From contig NC_070614.1 in NCBI RefSeq assembly GCF_027172205.1, forward strand, positions 30,628,501 through 30,692,500: a stretch of DNA of 64,000 bases, in the 5' to 3' direction. The notes under the pieces were generated by a model. That model made no database searches. It was not told the origin of the DNA and saw only the letters and a list, made by a program, of their open reading frames with translations. This document shows positions 22,391 through 32,634 of the stretch, in pieces. The stretch's first letter is position 1, and each line of letters starts with the position of its first letter. Origin of the DNA: Podarcis raffonei (lineage: Eukaryota > Chordata > Lepidosauria > Squamata > Lacertidae). A program made the translations under genes and the position numbers.

Positions 22391-23458
22391 TCAGAAACGA
22401 GATGGTGCCATTGCTGCGGTTTTTTCTTTTGGTGGAGGCCACTGTTCTACCCACACTGAGGTATCAGTGATCTTGGTTTGCCACGCTGGAAACATTGTAT
22501 TGATGGCTACAGGTTGGTTTTTATCTTGCGCTGCTGCCAGCAAATGAGCCTTGTGGGTGGCTGTACCAACAGACTGGCAAATGCGTAGCATCGTAGCTGC
22601 GTCAGTGGCAGGATTGTGTATTATCAGTTGTGACGCAACCTTACAATCCTCATTGGCATTTTCAAAGGCCAATTGTTTGATAATTATTTGTTTGGCTTCA
22701 GGATTTTCAATTTGGCTACTCACTGCTGTAATCAGCCTGATTTTTCTCATTGCTTGTTGCAGTAAAGCAGGAGCATAAGCACCACAGGCAATTTCCCATT
22801 CGTGAGCAAACAATACACCAGCTGATGGGGGTAAAACTGTACGTGCCAAAAGCTTGAAGTCATCTGGCATCAAAAGCTGGGCTTGAGTTCCTGCTGGAGC
22901 ACCAGCAGGTGGCACAATAACAGGGAATGCCATAGTATCCTGAGTTAAGTTACAGGCAAGTACTGCACGTTGCAAAGGGGTAGCTGCTTTCGCTGCTGGA
23001 AGAGCAGGATCATTTCCAGCCAGACCACGGTATTTTTGCAGGATTGGGTCTTCTGGTGAGGAACTGCAGTCTGGAGGTTTGGGATCTGGGGCTGCAGGCA
23101 AAGCAAGGGCTGGAACACATGGCAGGACAGCAGGCTGAATTAAGGAAGCTGGAGCTTGTGTTGGCAATGCAGCCATGGAGATATTTTTTGGTGATAAAGA
23201 ACCCATAGCATATCGAACCTTGCACCATGCATTTAAATTCCGAACACCAATGCTGGGATGCCCATGAAAATGTGTTCCAATATTATCCCATTGTTTTAAT
23301 TCCCAAGTCCCATCTGCAGGAAACCAGGGGCAATGTTCATCAATTGCCAGAATGAGCTGTATCAAATCTCCCTCAGGAACTTCCAATTTGTTGCAGGAGA
23401 GGAGAAATTTTAAGTCTTTTAAAAATTTATGTTGGGGAGTAGTCAAAGAGCTGCCCAT
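22391..23458 (-). mobile_element. Gag region of the class II ERV (355-codon open frame)
   Basis: Open from an ATG at 23456-23458. The start MGSSLTTPQ (myristoylation-type glycine at position 2) and the following matrix-like helix region resemble betaretroviral Gag. A Pro/Ala-rich linker is followed by a capsid-like segment (FPVIVPPAG... ARTVLPPSAG...). It appears as one long frame but is short compared with a full Gag, and no nucleocapsid knuckles were seen within it. Confidence 0.78.
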
Positions 23459-23675
23459 TTTTCTAAAATCAATATTTAAAGAATCGACTCACCTTGGATC
23501 CATAGATGAATAGCGCTTGCAGCCCTGGCCGGGCGAGGTAAGTCGATGATATCCACTGCTTGGATCAAAAATCTCTCTCAGTCTGGCCTCAGACTGTTTG
23601 CTTTAATCTTGCTTCTTAGCTCTCTTTTAAAAACCTCAGTCGTATCTTTTATTCAGCCTCACACGGGGCACCACT

Positions 23676-24038
23676 TGTAGCAGTCCAGCTGTTCCAAATG
23701 GCGTAATTTTCAGCATAAAATAAAGACGCAGAGAGCTAGTATTTTTTCATGTACTGAGGAGCAGCTCTTTCAGACATCTTCTCCTCTCCTCCGGTCACTT
23801 TTATTACCCTTTGTTCTCTCCAGCCGCATGGCTGCATCCCAGTGTCTCATGTTACCTCATCCGGCCAAGGCTTAAACCCACCCACACCATATAGGGTCAT
23901 CACTGCCCAGAGGAAACACAACTCCATTTAAGGTCAATACAATCCCAATACATTGTAAGGCACAGACATGCTGGTCACTGGGTCAGCAAGACACCAGGTG
24001 GCACTACAAACCTTTGCCATGACTTCCTGGCTCCCACA
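23676..24038 (-). mobile_element. 5' LTR of the class II ERV
   Basis: Right-hand LTR, nearly identical to its partner, followed on its right by the AACCGA target duplication and then by protease-region sequence of the host Gmr1-like element. Confidence 0.9.
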
Positions 24039-24044
24039 AACCGA

Positions 24045-24270
24045 CATGCCAGCTAGGCCTGAGCCTGCTAAGGTAGTAAATACCAAAATCCTGCACTGTT
24101 ATGCGATTCAACAAGATAATCTCTTGTTAAAGAATGCTAGAGAGTATATCTGGGTATATGGAAAAAGATATCTTGGGTTAAAGGACACGGGATCACAAGT
24201 CACTATAGTCCACCCAGAGATAATCAGGGCTGATGCCATAATTCCAGGAATTTTTTTTTAAAAAAAGGCA
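24045..24270 (+). mobile_element. Protease region of the Gmr1-like element (fossil)
   Basis: Carries the retroviral-type aspartic protease active-site phrase LKDTGSQVTIV after an ILHCYAIQQ-type lead. This is the part of the host element that resumes after the ERV. Confidence 0.7.
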
Positions 24271-24749
24271 TTTCGAAACAAGCAGAGATCCTAAAGGTGG
24301 CATAAATAGATGTCAGGTTCAAAAACTGGGCAGGGAAGTGGCAGGTAGCCCTTTTGGAATAAATTCCCACACCTGTGCTCATTGGCTGGGACATTTTAGA
24401 ACATGTGCAGAGTACTTTCATAGTTACCAGAGAAAAGGGGAGCCTACAGTCACCTAATCCTGAGGGGGTGGATATAGTAGCAGAGGCAGACAATACTGGA
24501 CGACAGCAAGGGGATCATCGGTGTGAGGAAAGAAAAGACACCTTTTTGTTTCCTTTGACTAAAAGTCAAACCCCAGGTTTTGCCAAAAAGCAAAAAGAAG
24601 ATACTGAGTTACAAATGTACTTTGAGGCAGCCGAGTAGGAGGGGCTGTTAACTCCTGAGTGCCCAGAATGTTTTTGTTTGAGCAAGGACCTTTTATATCA
24701 AGAAGTCCTTGCCCCACCATCCAGGTGGAGTTAAGAAGGGAGAAGACAG

Positions 24750-25309
24750 TTAGTAATCCCACATGAATACCTGGGCAAAATCCTGCAGCATGCTCACAAT
24801 AGTGTATTTGGAGCGCATATGGGTATTACACGTACAAAACGGAGAGTGGCTCAAAAATTTTATTGGCCAGGCATGGGGAAACAAATAAAACAATATTGTC
24901 ATGCCTGTGACATATGTCAGAGAAGAGGCACCGGTCAAGACAAAACAAAAGCCAAATTGTGCCCCTTGCCTATCATATCAACCCCTTTTCAATGGTTAGG
25001 GGTGGACCTGATAGGGCCATTGCTTAGAGCCAGCAGGCGGGGAAACAGATACATCCTCACCATAATGGATTACGCAACCAAATATCCAGAAGCCATTCTG
25101 TTGCAAAATATTGAAATGGAAATGGTGACAACCTCTTTAATTAACTATATGAGTAGGTTGGGCTTTGCCAGTGAAATAGTCACTGACATGGGTTCTTCTT
25201 TCACATCAAGACTAATGAATAGACTATGGGAAGTGTGTGGTATTAAGCAGTTAACATCAAACCTTAACACCCTGAAACTAATGGATTAGTTGAAAGATTT
25301 AATCGCCAT
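24750..25309 (+). mobile_element. Integrase region of the Gmr1-like element (fossil, cut at its 3' end)
   Basis: An H2C2 zinc region (H...H, then CHACDICQR) is followed by the catalytic core with WLGVDLIGP, IVTDMGSSF and spacing typical of Ty3/Gypsy integrases. The sequence stops within the core where the OR duplication unit begins. It is broken. Confidence 0.8.
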
Positions 25310-27046
25310 GTAGGAATCTTTGGCAGATCCATCTCTGGGTGGGTTGGTTTTTTCACCTACTACTTATTGAATAGCTGGGTCTTGGGCATTAGATGGTCTG
25401 CTGTACTGTTAATTAAGTTAATATGCTATTTTATTCATTCATTTTTGGCAGGAAGGGGAGTCGTTGTGTTTCAACCTGGTCACCCCCTTAAGGCAGGTGC
25501 CACACAAAGAATATAGTTGCTCAAGGGGGCCTTGGAGTCAAAAAGGTTGAAAACTTCTCCCCTAGTGGTTACAATTTGTTCAAGTTTGCTCTTGCTCCTG
25601 TGTTTTCCCTCTGCAAGGATTTTTAATAGTGCACCAGGGAATTATATGCAATTCAAACAAATTGGGTGTTCAAGATGCATTAAAAAGTCCACTTCAATGG
25701 GATTGAAATATACCTTAAGTGACAGATTGCTCAGAATTGCTCCTAGATACTTGGTCTGTCCTTCAAATCCCTTGGTGTATTCCTAGACTCTCTGTGTTGA
25801 AGGATCTATGGGAACACAGCAAAGCTTAAGTTATCTAAGGGATTTCTTTTTCCTCCATAGGTATTTAAGACTTGATAGGGGTATATTTTCAAAGCTGCGG
25901 TGAAATCTGAAAGGCACCGTGGCTTTTAATAAGATAAATATTGCTTATTCAACTACATTAATTTCAGTTACAAACAGCTGTGCAGGACAACATCCTTACC
26001 TGAATTTTTAACTGGGTGAGTAGAAAGAATAAGACAGAATAATTTCAGTAGTTGAAAATAGTAACAGTGGAAGAATAGTATATATTATAAGTAAATTGAT
26101 ACAAAGAGAGCAGTAAATAGTTGGTAAGTGGCTCTACTTTCCAGTGTGTTTCAGAATATAAACTTTAAGAGAATTCAACTTTATGTATTCTCCTGAAGCA
26201 GTTACAGCTTCCTGATAAGGCAATGGGCCATTAAAGGGAAACAAGGATGTGGATCTGTACGAGACAGCAAATGGGGCTCCTTGTCCATTTAGAAAGACAA
26301 AGTATTTGATTAGAAGTAATGTGAGCTAGAAGTGATGTGAATGTTAATGGCATGAACCCCTCCATTGTAGTCTCAAGTAGTGTGTGTGCGTGACTACTGC
26401 ATTAAAAATAAATTAGTGAAATTGAACATATCATTTTGTAAAGAGTACGTTATGAAAGTCAGTTTGTATATACTGTATAAGTGTTCAACTTCATCATATT
26501 ATGGCAGGAACACATTTTCCCCTCCCTCCAATACTACTTTATAGCAATTTAAACAACGGGAATTTTTTTATTCTATAATATCATTCACATGCTTTCTTTA
26601 TTTTTCAAGACCTTTTAAGATTTTGTTTTTAAGTTCCTGTGGCATGGTTGGTGGTTCTATTTTACACATTTTGGTTCTGTGCTGCGTGTAGTGTTTTGTA
26701 GTGTGTTTGCTTGTGTGTTTGGAGGGGCAGTGATCTCACTTTCATGATACTTTGTGTTTTAAAGCTTATAGGTTTTATTTATTGTTCTATACTAAGTTTT
26801 ATTGTTTTACTTTGTGGACAACATCATATATGTGATGATGTACCTCATAAAGAGAATGAAAAGTGATATTCTTTCCTTTTTAGACACTTTCCTTTTTAGA
26901 GGCATATGCATAATGTTGAAATCATTGTTGACAGAGGCTTTTAAAAAATCGAATTCTAATTTAACTTTATTTAATCTATCAATTGGAAGGAAAAGGCATG
27001 TAGCTTGAGGTACTCTATGCAGCTTGTGGCTTCAGTGGTTTGCATG
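25310..27046. other. Non-coding part of duplication unit 2
   Basis: Same content as 12005-13740. No gene recognised. Confidence 0.4.
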
Positions 27047-27293
27047 ACTATTGGCAGGTGCAGCTGGTTTGCTGGCTACTACCATTCCTACACTGGAATA
27101 ATCTAGGATCAATAATCCCTGCCGTAGTAACCTCCCAAGTAGAGTATTGTGACTCACTCCATATGGGACTGCCCTTGAAGATAGTCCAGAAGATGCAACT
27201 GGTAGAGCAAGCAGCCACTAGTGTCCTAAGCAACATGAGACCCAAACACCTCAAAAGTACCTTCCCCCTGTATCAGCCTTCCAGTGACTAAGG
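27047..27293 (+). mobile_element. LINE reverse-transcriptase C-terminal remnant (CR1/L2 clade), unit 2
   Basis: Duplicate of the remnant at 13747-14000, with the same degraded YCDSLHMGLPLK block. Confidence 0.7.
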
Positions 27294-28221
27294 TCCAATG
27301 GGAAAGCTATTCTTGTTGTCCCACCAATGGTTTAGGCTCACAATATAGTAACATGGAACAAAACGTTATCTATAGTCATAGCCCACTTAGGGAACACACA
27401 CTATTGGTCTGTTTGATGATATCAGTAGTAAAAGGTGATAAAGTGAGGTCTAAAAAGAAGTCAAAAGCAAGTAATAAATAAATCAGTGCGGGTACTGGGT
27501 GAGCCTCCATTTGGAAAGTATTTCGTTAGCAGATAGCAACAATGAAGAAGGATCTTTTTACCTTACAAGATAGTGAGAGTCAGTGATATTTTTCTAGAAA
27601 AAGAGGTGCTGGAATTCACTATGAATGCTTCCCTCATTCTCTTAGAATGGCTATGGTGATCGTAATACTATTATGTATATAGTACATTAACTGATTTACT
27701 CCATGAAATAATAATATATTCATATATACATCTGGAACTTAGCTCCCAGATGCTTTTCTGGTCTGGTACAATCAGCATTTCTTCCCACAGAGGGGCTTAA
27801 TCATGGAGCTGTACCATGAAGACTATGCAGTATACAATCATTAGTTTAGAGAAATGGGCAAATCTGTCTTTATATACATATCTCCCAAGGGAAGAACAAA
27901 AAGAGGCCCTACAGCATTCTATTTGCAAATAGAGTTGATGTTGCTTCTATCAAATACACGAGTGATTGTAAAGAAAAAGACCACTTTTGGAATTTATTTG
28001 TTTGCTTCTTTATATTCCTTATTGTGAAGCAGTTGCCTTTGGTGATATATTTCTGTGTGACTTTGCATTTTGCTATTATATCACTACCCTTTCATTTCGT
28101 TTGTTGAGGAACTCGGTTTGGGCAACTTCCAGCTTTAAAAAAGCCCCAGTATTTGGGGGGGGGGGTCCTGACAGATAACAGGTTGATGGGAAAGGGGCAG
28201 GGGCAGGTTCATGTTGGAGAT

Positions 28222-28245
28222 ACACACACACACACACACACACAC
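28222..28245. repeat. (CA)n microsatellite, unit 2 only
   Basis: About 12 CA units within a segment (about 28150-28250, preceded by an 11-G run) that unit 1 lacks. It lies about 90 bases upstream of the OR start. Confidence 0.9.
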
Positions 28246-28332
28246 CATCACATAATATAATATTGTATCATTTCCTGGTGGATAAAGAATCTGTTAATTT
28301 GGCTATTTGTTCGAGCAGCTAAAAGAAGATTG

Positions 28333-29268
28333 ATGGGAAATACAAATGAAGGATCGCAAAATGGAACAAAAGTGATGGAATTCATCCTTCTTGGCTTCCC
28401 GGGATCTCAGTATTTACAGATGTCCATCTTCATGCTCTTTCTTATCATGTATGTAATGTCACTGCTGGGAAATGTGGCCATCATCATTCTGGTAATAGCA
28501 AATCGTCGTCTCCATACTCCCATGTATTTTTTCCTATGTAATCTCTCCTTCCTAGAAATATGGTACACTACAGCTTCTATCCCTAAGACTCTTGGAATCT
28601 TTCTGGGGAGGAGCAGAAGCATCTCTTTCACTGGCTGCATCCTTCAGATGTACTTTGTGTTTGCCTTTGGATGCACAGAATACTTCCTGCTGTCTGTCAT
28701 GGCTTATGACCGATATTTGGCCATATGTGATCCCCTGCACTATAGCACCATCATGGACAACCAGCTCTCCAGGAAGCTGGCAGCTGGCTCCTGGCTATGT
28801 GGTTTCCTCATTATTTTTATACCGGCCTTTCTAATCACAAGATTGTCTTTCTGTGGGCCCAGTGTGATCAATCACTTCTACTGCAACATTGATTCCTGGA
28901 TAGTTCTTTCCTGTACCAATACCTACGATATTGAGATGGCAGCTTTTGTAATATCCATCATTGTCATATTGGGCTCCTGTCTGATCACCTTTCTTTCCTA
29001 CATATGCATTATCACCACTATCCTACGCATCCCTTCTGTGCAAGGTCAACAAAAAGCCTTCTCCACATGCTCGTCCCATCTTGCTGTAGTGCTCATTTGG
29101 TATGGCTCCACCATCTTTCTTTTTGTCAAACCTTCTAAACGGACATCCCTAGAAATGACCAAAATTGTCAACATCTTGAACACAATTGTTACTCCATTGC
29201 TGAATCCATTCATCTACACACTACGAAATAAAGAAGTGAAGGATGCAATCAGAAGTTCATTGCATTAG
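28333..29268 (+). CDS. Olfactory receptor (class II), intact, 311 aa, duplicate copy 2
   Basis: Near twin of the OR at 14959-15894. ATG is at 28333, with the same sequon, HTPMYFF, MAYDRYLAIC, KAFSTCSSHL and NPFIYTLRNKEV motifs. I count 11 substitutions (about 96.5% identity): two near the N-terminus, and others in TM1, before TM2, around TM3, in TM4 (L to P), TM5 and TM6, and one at the penultimate-but-one residue. No frame damage, so both copies look functional. The upstream sequence differs by the CA-repeat segment, which could alter promoter spacing. Confidence 0.95.
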   Translation: MGNTNEGSQNGTKVMEFILLGFPGSQYLQMSIFMLFLIMYVMSLLGNVAIIILVIANRRLHTPMYFFLCNLSFLEIWYTTASIPKTLGIFLGRSRSISFTGCILQMYFVFAFGCTEYFLLSVMAYDRYLAICDPLHYSTIMDNQLSRKLAAGSWLCGFLIIFIPAFLITRLSFCGPSVINHFYCNIDSWIVLSCTNTYDIEMAAFVISIIVILGSCLITFLSYICIITTILRIPSVQGQQKAFSTCSSHLAVVLIWYGSTIFLFVKPSKRTSLEMTKIVNILNTIVTPLLNPFIYTLRNKEVKDAIRSSLH

Positions 29269-29516
29269 GCTTATGGTCCCAACTGCCTTAATGGAGGCAT
29301 CCCCCACAACAGCTTGTGATTGTCGGTGAACGAAAAACAAGGAAGACAGAGGTTAAATCATCCTTGCAAAACTCCCCAGAGGGACAGGGGAAATGGGCTT
29401 CACTCACAGCTCATCTTGGTACCTGGCTTTTGCTTGGAATATGGGAGGCAGGGAGTCACCGAGTGCAAAAGCACTTCCCCTGGCGAAACCCCTCCTATGA
29501 CTCCATTAAGAAGCAG

Positions 29517-30160
29517 AGGTTCTCCATTTAACTGGATCTTTAATTGGCTTTAAAGTACAGGCGCGTGATGCAAAAGGGTTGCAAAAACATACGGTCAAAT
29601 ATACCAGCTACATGGATCAAAGGTTTGAATCAAGATAAGATTTTCTTCGGCATATGAGTCAAATGGGGAGAAGGAAGCCACAGTTTGTTTATTCTAAGTT
29701 TCTTTTATATATTCATGATTCGGCAATCTGGAATATAAGATAAAAATATATTTACAAGCGAGGAAGGGACATTGGAGTAATGTTGATATTAACAAGCAAA
29801 AATAGAAGTTGTGTGTGATTTGAAATGAAGAAAGGAAGCGAGGGGTAGCTCAAGTATGACTATTGGAAAGACAGAGTAATCCTCCTCACCTCTGCTTAAA
29901 AGCAACAGACAAGGAAAAAGGGACTGAGATTTATGTGTGCTACTGATGGAATGTAATCTAAGATAAAGTTTAATTGGGCCATAAATCTCTTGCTGGAAGG
30001 AAAAGAATTTGGAGGCTGTGAAAAGAATGCTGCAGAGATTCTGGGAGTTGGAAAGGAGTATTAAATCTTCAGCTTGTTCAAAAATTGCTCACCTTTTCCT
30101 AGGCTGAGGGAAAAATGGTGACATGTTTTACTAGTGAGACAGAATGTGTTTTAGTAGACT
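29517..30160. other. Intergenic, possibly old LINE-derived
   Basis: AT-rich, no gene. Together with 30548-31058 it may be the 3' portion of a LINE interrupted by a MITE, but no coding block is recognisable. Confidence 0.3.
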
Positions 30161-30547
30161 CAGGGCCGTCTTTACTCAGGGTTGCAAGGGGTGTGGGGCA
30201 CCTGGGCACCAAATTCTGGGGTTTACCTACTGTATATGGTCCCTCTCAATTGGTGACAGTGAAAAGCAATGGAGCGATAGTCCCCCCCCTTGTCGCTCTG
30301 TTACTCTATAGCACCAAATACTCCCAAAGAATCAGGAAACAAAAGCAATTATTTCCGCTGCGTCGTTACAGGTGAGCTATTCCCCCCCCCAACTTTGAGT
30401 TCACCTCTCCCCAAAAATGTCAACAACTTTGGCTCCCCCCTCCCCAAAAAAGCTCAATAAAAGTTAATTTGGGGGTGGCTAAACTAAATTTGGGGCTGCT
30501 GGGCAGATTTTTGCACCCCGGCAGCGCATATGCTAAAGACGGCCCTG
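30161..30547. mobile_element. hAT-like MITE with 14-base inverted ends
   Basis: Starts CAGGGCCGTCTTTA and ends TAAAGACGGCCCTG, a perfect inverted pair. Flanking 8-mers AGTAGACT (30153-30160) and AGCAGATG (30548-30555) are similar but not identical, consistent with a decayed 8-base hAT target duplication. It has no coding capacity. Confidence 0.75.
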
Positions 30548-30555
30548 AGCAGATG

Positions 30556-31058
30556 GTTCCCTGTTCTGAGACATTGAAGCAAGGGATGGAGAGATAAGAC
30601 CTTTGAGAAACTTCAAGATTCAGTTCTGCCCCAAGCCATGATGGGAGAAAAGAACAGCTGGGAAGTGAAAGAGACAACATACTATATGGACAGAAGGCAT
30701 CTCCATGGATATAACAGTTTTCACATGCAGAGCAGAATAAAGATAATAGTTTGAGTTCCTCACTTGAAGCTTTATAATTTTAAATATTGTAACATCACAA
30801 ATGTAAATCATTAATTATGTAGCTGTTGACTAAGGGATTATTATTGTAACTGAAATGTAGCTGACATTAATTAAGATTATGAAACACAGTGATATAAGAT
30901 CGGAAACACACCCAAACTATCATGTGGGGAGCCACTTTAACTGGAGATTGATTGGGACTTTGATAAGTGCATAATTGGGGAATTAATTGTTATTGTTATA
31001 ATTTGGCTATTATTGAGAGTGTATTGGAAAGCTAATAAAAATATTTTTTTAAGAAAAA
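30556..31058 (+). mobile_element. Possible LINE 3' end with A-rich tail
   Basis: Ends 'gctaataaaaatatttttttaag', much like the tail of the LINE insertion at 58354-58624 ('gttaataaaaattatttttttaa'). This suggests the same or a related family. No ORF2 block was recognised. Confidence 0.4.
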
Positions 31059-31554
31059 AGTTCATTGCATTGAGGTTTAAGAGAAACATTTATTATATGA
31101 TAATAAAAGGTATAGAAATAATGCCACAAATAAACTCATGGTGAAGAACCTCTGGAGAGAGGGGCATATGAGGCCTTCAGTAGCTTGGATCTGGTTGTAT
31201 GGAAAGAATATTCCCCCTCCTAGACCTAGTTTCTGCAATGGTCATAGGATTAGTTGCCATATGTCCAGGAAATCCCAGACATGTCCTTTTGGGCACCTAC
31301 ATTCTCATCTGGGTGATTTTTTTACAATTTTAAGCAAATGTCCGGGTTGGGGGAGGGTAAAAAAAAAGTGTGTGCACGGCTGGCTCTGGCTCTGGCTCTG
31401 TTTCGAACTCTGTTTTGGGTGCCTCAAGCTCTGTTTTGGGCTCTGGCACGTTTGGCTCTGGGTCTGTTTTGGATTCTGGCATGGGTGGGTGATCTAGAAT
31501 AGGCTCAAGCACAGTGCAGGGGTTGACGATTGATTAAGCACTGGAGCAGCCCTT
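31059..31554. other. Intergenic, low-complexity GGCTCT-rich part
   Basis: Includes a plus-strand stretch rich in GGCTCTG repeats (about 31381-31460). No gene is recognised. 'gttgccatatgtccagg' near 31252 resembles an end of a common reptile DNA repeat. Confidence 0.35.
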
Positions 31555-32634
31555 GAGTAGTTAAGAGACAGAAACATAAGGGAATGGGAAGCTGAGTGTG
31601 TTGAGTTGTATGTGATGGAGTGGACCACCTAACGCAGCATTAGTTACTATGGCTAGGATTTGAAACTGAGGCTCCATGACTTCATTTTGACTAGAGGTAC
31701 TGGAGGGCAAAACAAGGATTTTCCCCATACAAAAACATGCTTTGTACTCTACTTTTTCTTAATTTGTGTGCTGAATTACAATGCAAGAAGCATTATCAGA
31801 ACGTTGACTGTGTGAGGGACAGAAGACCATTGTGTGGAGAGGGATCATATACTATTTCTTGTGGTATCTTTGTTTGTTGGTTTCCCTTGTCTTGGGTAAT
31901 TCCAAACTCTACTCTCCCTTGCTGTGCTGTACAACAGCAGATTTGTCATAATCTCTCAGGGCACAAGATGCTCCTTGCTTTCAGAAGTTGATGAAGCAGT
32001 AACTAAGCTTCCAAATTTTACTGTTGTTTGATATTAGAATAGTGGAATTCAACAAAGCTTACTCCCAAGTAAGTATTGTGCATAGATTGTAGTCATGACA
32101 CATGGCTGATCAGGGATATAGATCCAGGTCTCCTCAGACAATTTCCAAGATGCTAACTACACCACACTACATTTTGGAGTCCCAGTTGGCTACAGGGTTT
32201 GTTATTATGAGCTCCTAGCTTCAAAATTCACCACTACATCATTGGTCCCTTATTATCTAACCCAAGGGAATTAAAAAGTGACAGTACTGAATATGTGACA
32301 AACATATTTTCTCCAGCATTTCCACTGGGAATACCTAGCACTTAATGAATAACTACTTTCCTGTTTGATTATTAAGAGGACTATAATTAAAGCTGCTGCT
32401 TCTCAAAAATCCTTGTGGATGTTCAGTGATAACTGTCAAAGGATACTATAAATCAAATCAGAATAGATAGAGTCTGGGATCCAGAAGTCTGAGTTTGGAG
32501 ATGCCCAAATTGAAGCCTCTTAGGAAACTAAATTACCATTCAAAGTAGACAATTTTCATCTTGGAGATGCTGCTCATAGGATTGACAGAAAAATAGTGGT
32601 CTCTGTGTAGAATGAAGATTGTATTGTATTAAGG
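31555..32634. other. Upstream region of V2R gene B
   Basis: Shared with the other arm (mirror at about 59929-61145). No exon is recognised, and no clear TATA box could be chosen. Confidence 0.35.

Larger units (their letters stand above)
20373..24038 (-). mobile_element. Young betaretrovirus-like (class II) endogenous retrovirus, internally reduced
   Basis: Two 363-base LTRs (20373-20735 and 23676-24038) begin TGTAGCAG and end CTCCCACA. They differ at one position by my reading. A perfect 6-base duplication AACCGA (20367-20372 and 24039-24044) matches class II retroviruses. Reading on the minus strand, a TGGTGCCCC primer-site-like motif follows the 5' LTR and a purine tract (AAAGAAAGAGGG) precedes the 3' LTR. 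The internal region is only about 2.9 kb: gag, part of pol (RNase H) and an env-like piece. It is a defective, shortened provirus despite its youth. It interrupts the Gmr1-like element. Confidence 0.9.
18005..25309 (+). mobile_element. Ty3/Gypsy element, Gmr1-like, broken fossil hosting two younger LTR insertions
   Basis: Parts in order: 5' LTR (18005-18434), leader, gag region, protease region and integrase region. The order protease then integrase, with only about 400-500 bases between them, leaves no room for a reverse transcriptase; Gmr1-like elements place integrase before RT. The gag belongs to the Gmr1-like group that is also the known source of vertebrate SCAN domains. RT, RNase H and the 3' LTR are absent because the element ends abruptly at 25309, where OR duplication unit 2 begins. 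It is clearly broken, with several inactivating changes, and is older than the two elements inside it. About 3.4 kb of its own sequence remains. Confidence 0.82.
25309..29516 (+). repeat. Direct duplication, unit 2 (carries OR at 28.3 kb)
   Basis: Matches 12004-16136 throughout. Its left end is fused to the Gmr1-like integrase at a shared ATGTAG. Relative to unit 1 it has a roughly 100-base extra segment with a CA microsatellite just upstream of the OR and small indels. The right break is at AAGCA. Confidence 0.93.

Noticed and set aside
31330-31512. Glu/Pro-rich 60-codon minus-strand frame
   Set aside because: Arises from GGCTCT low-complexity repeats.
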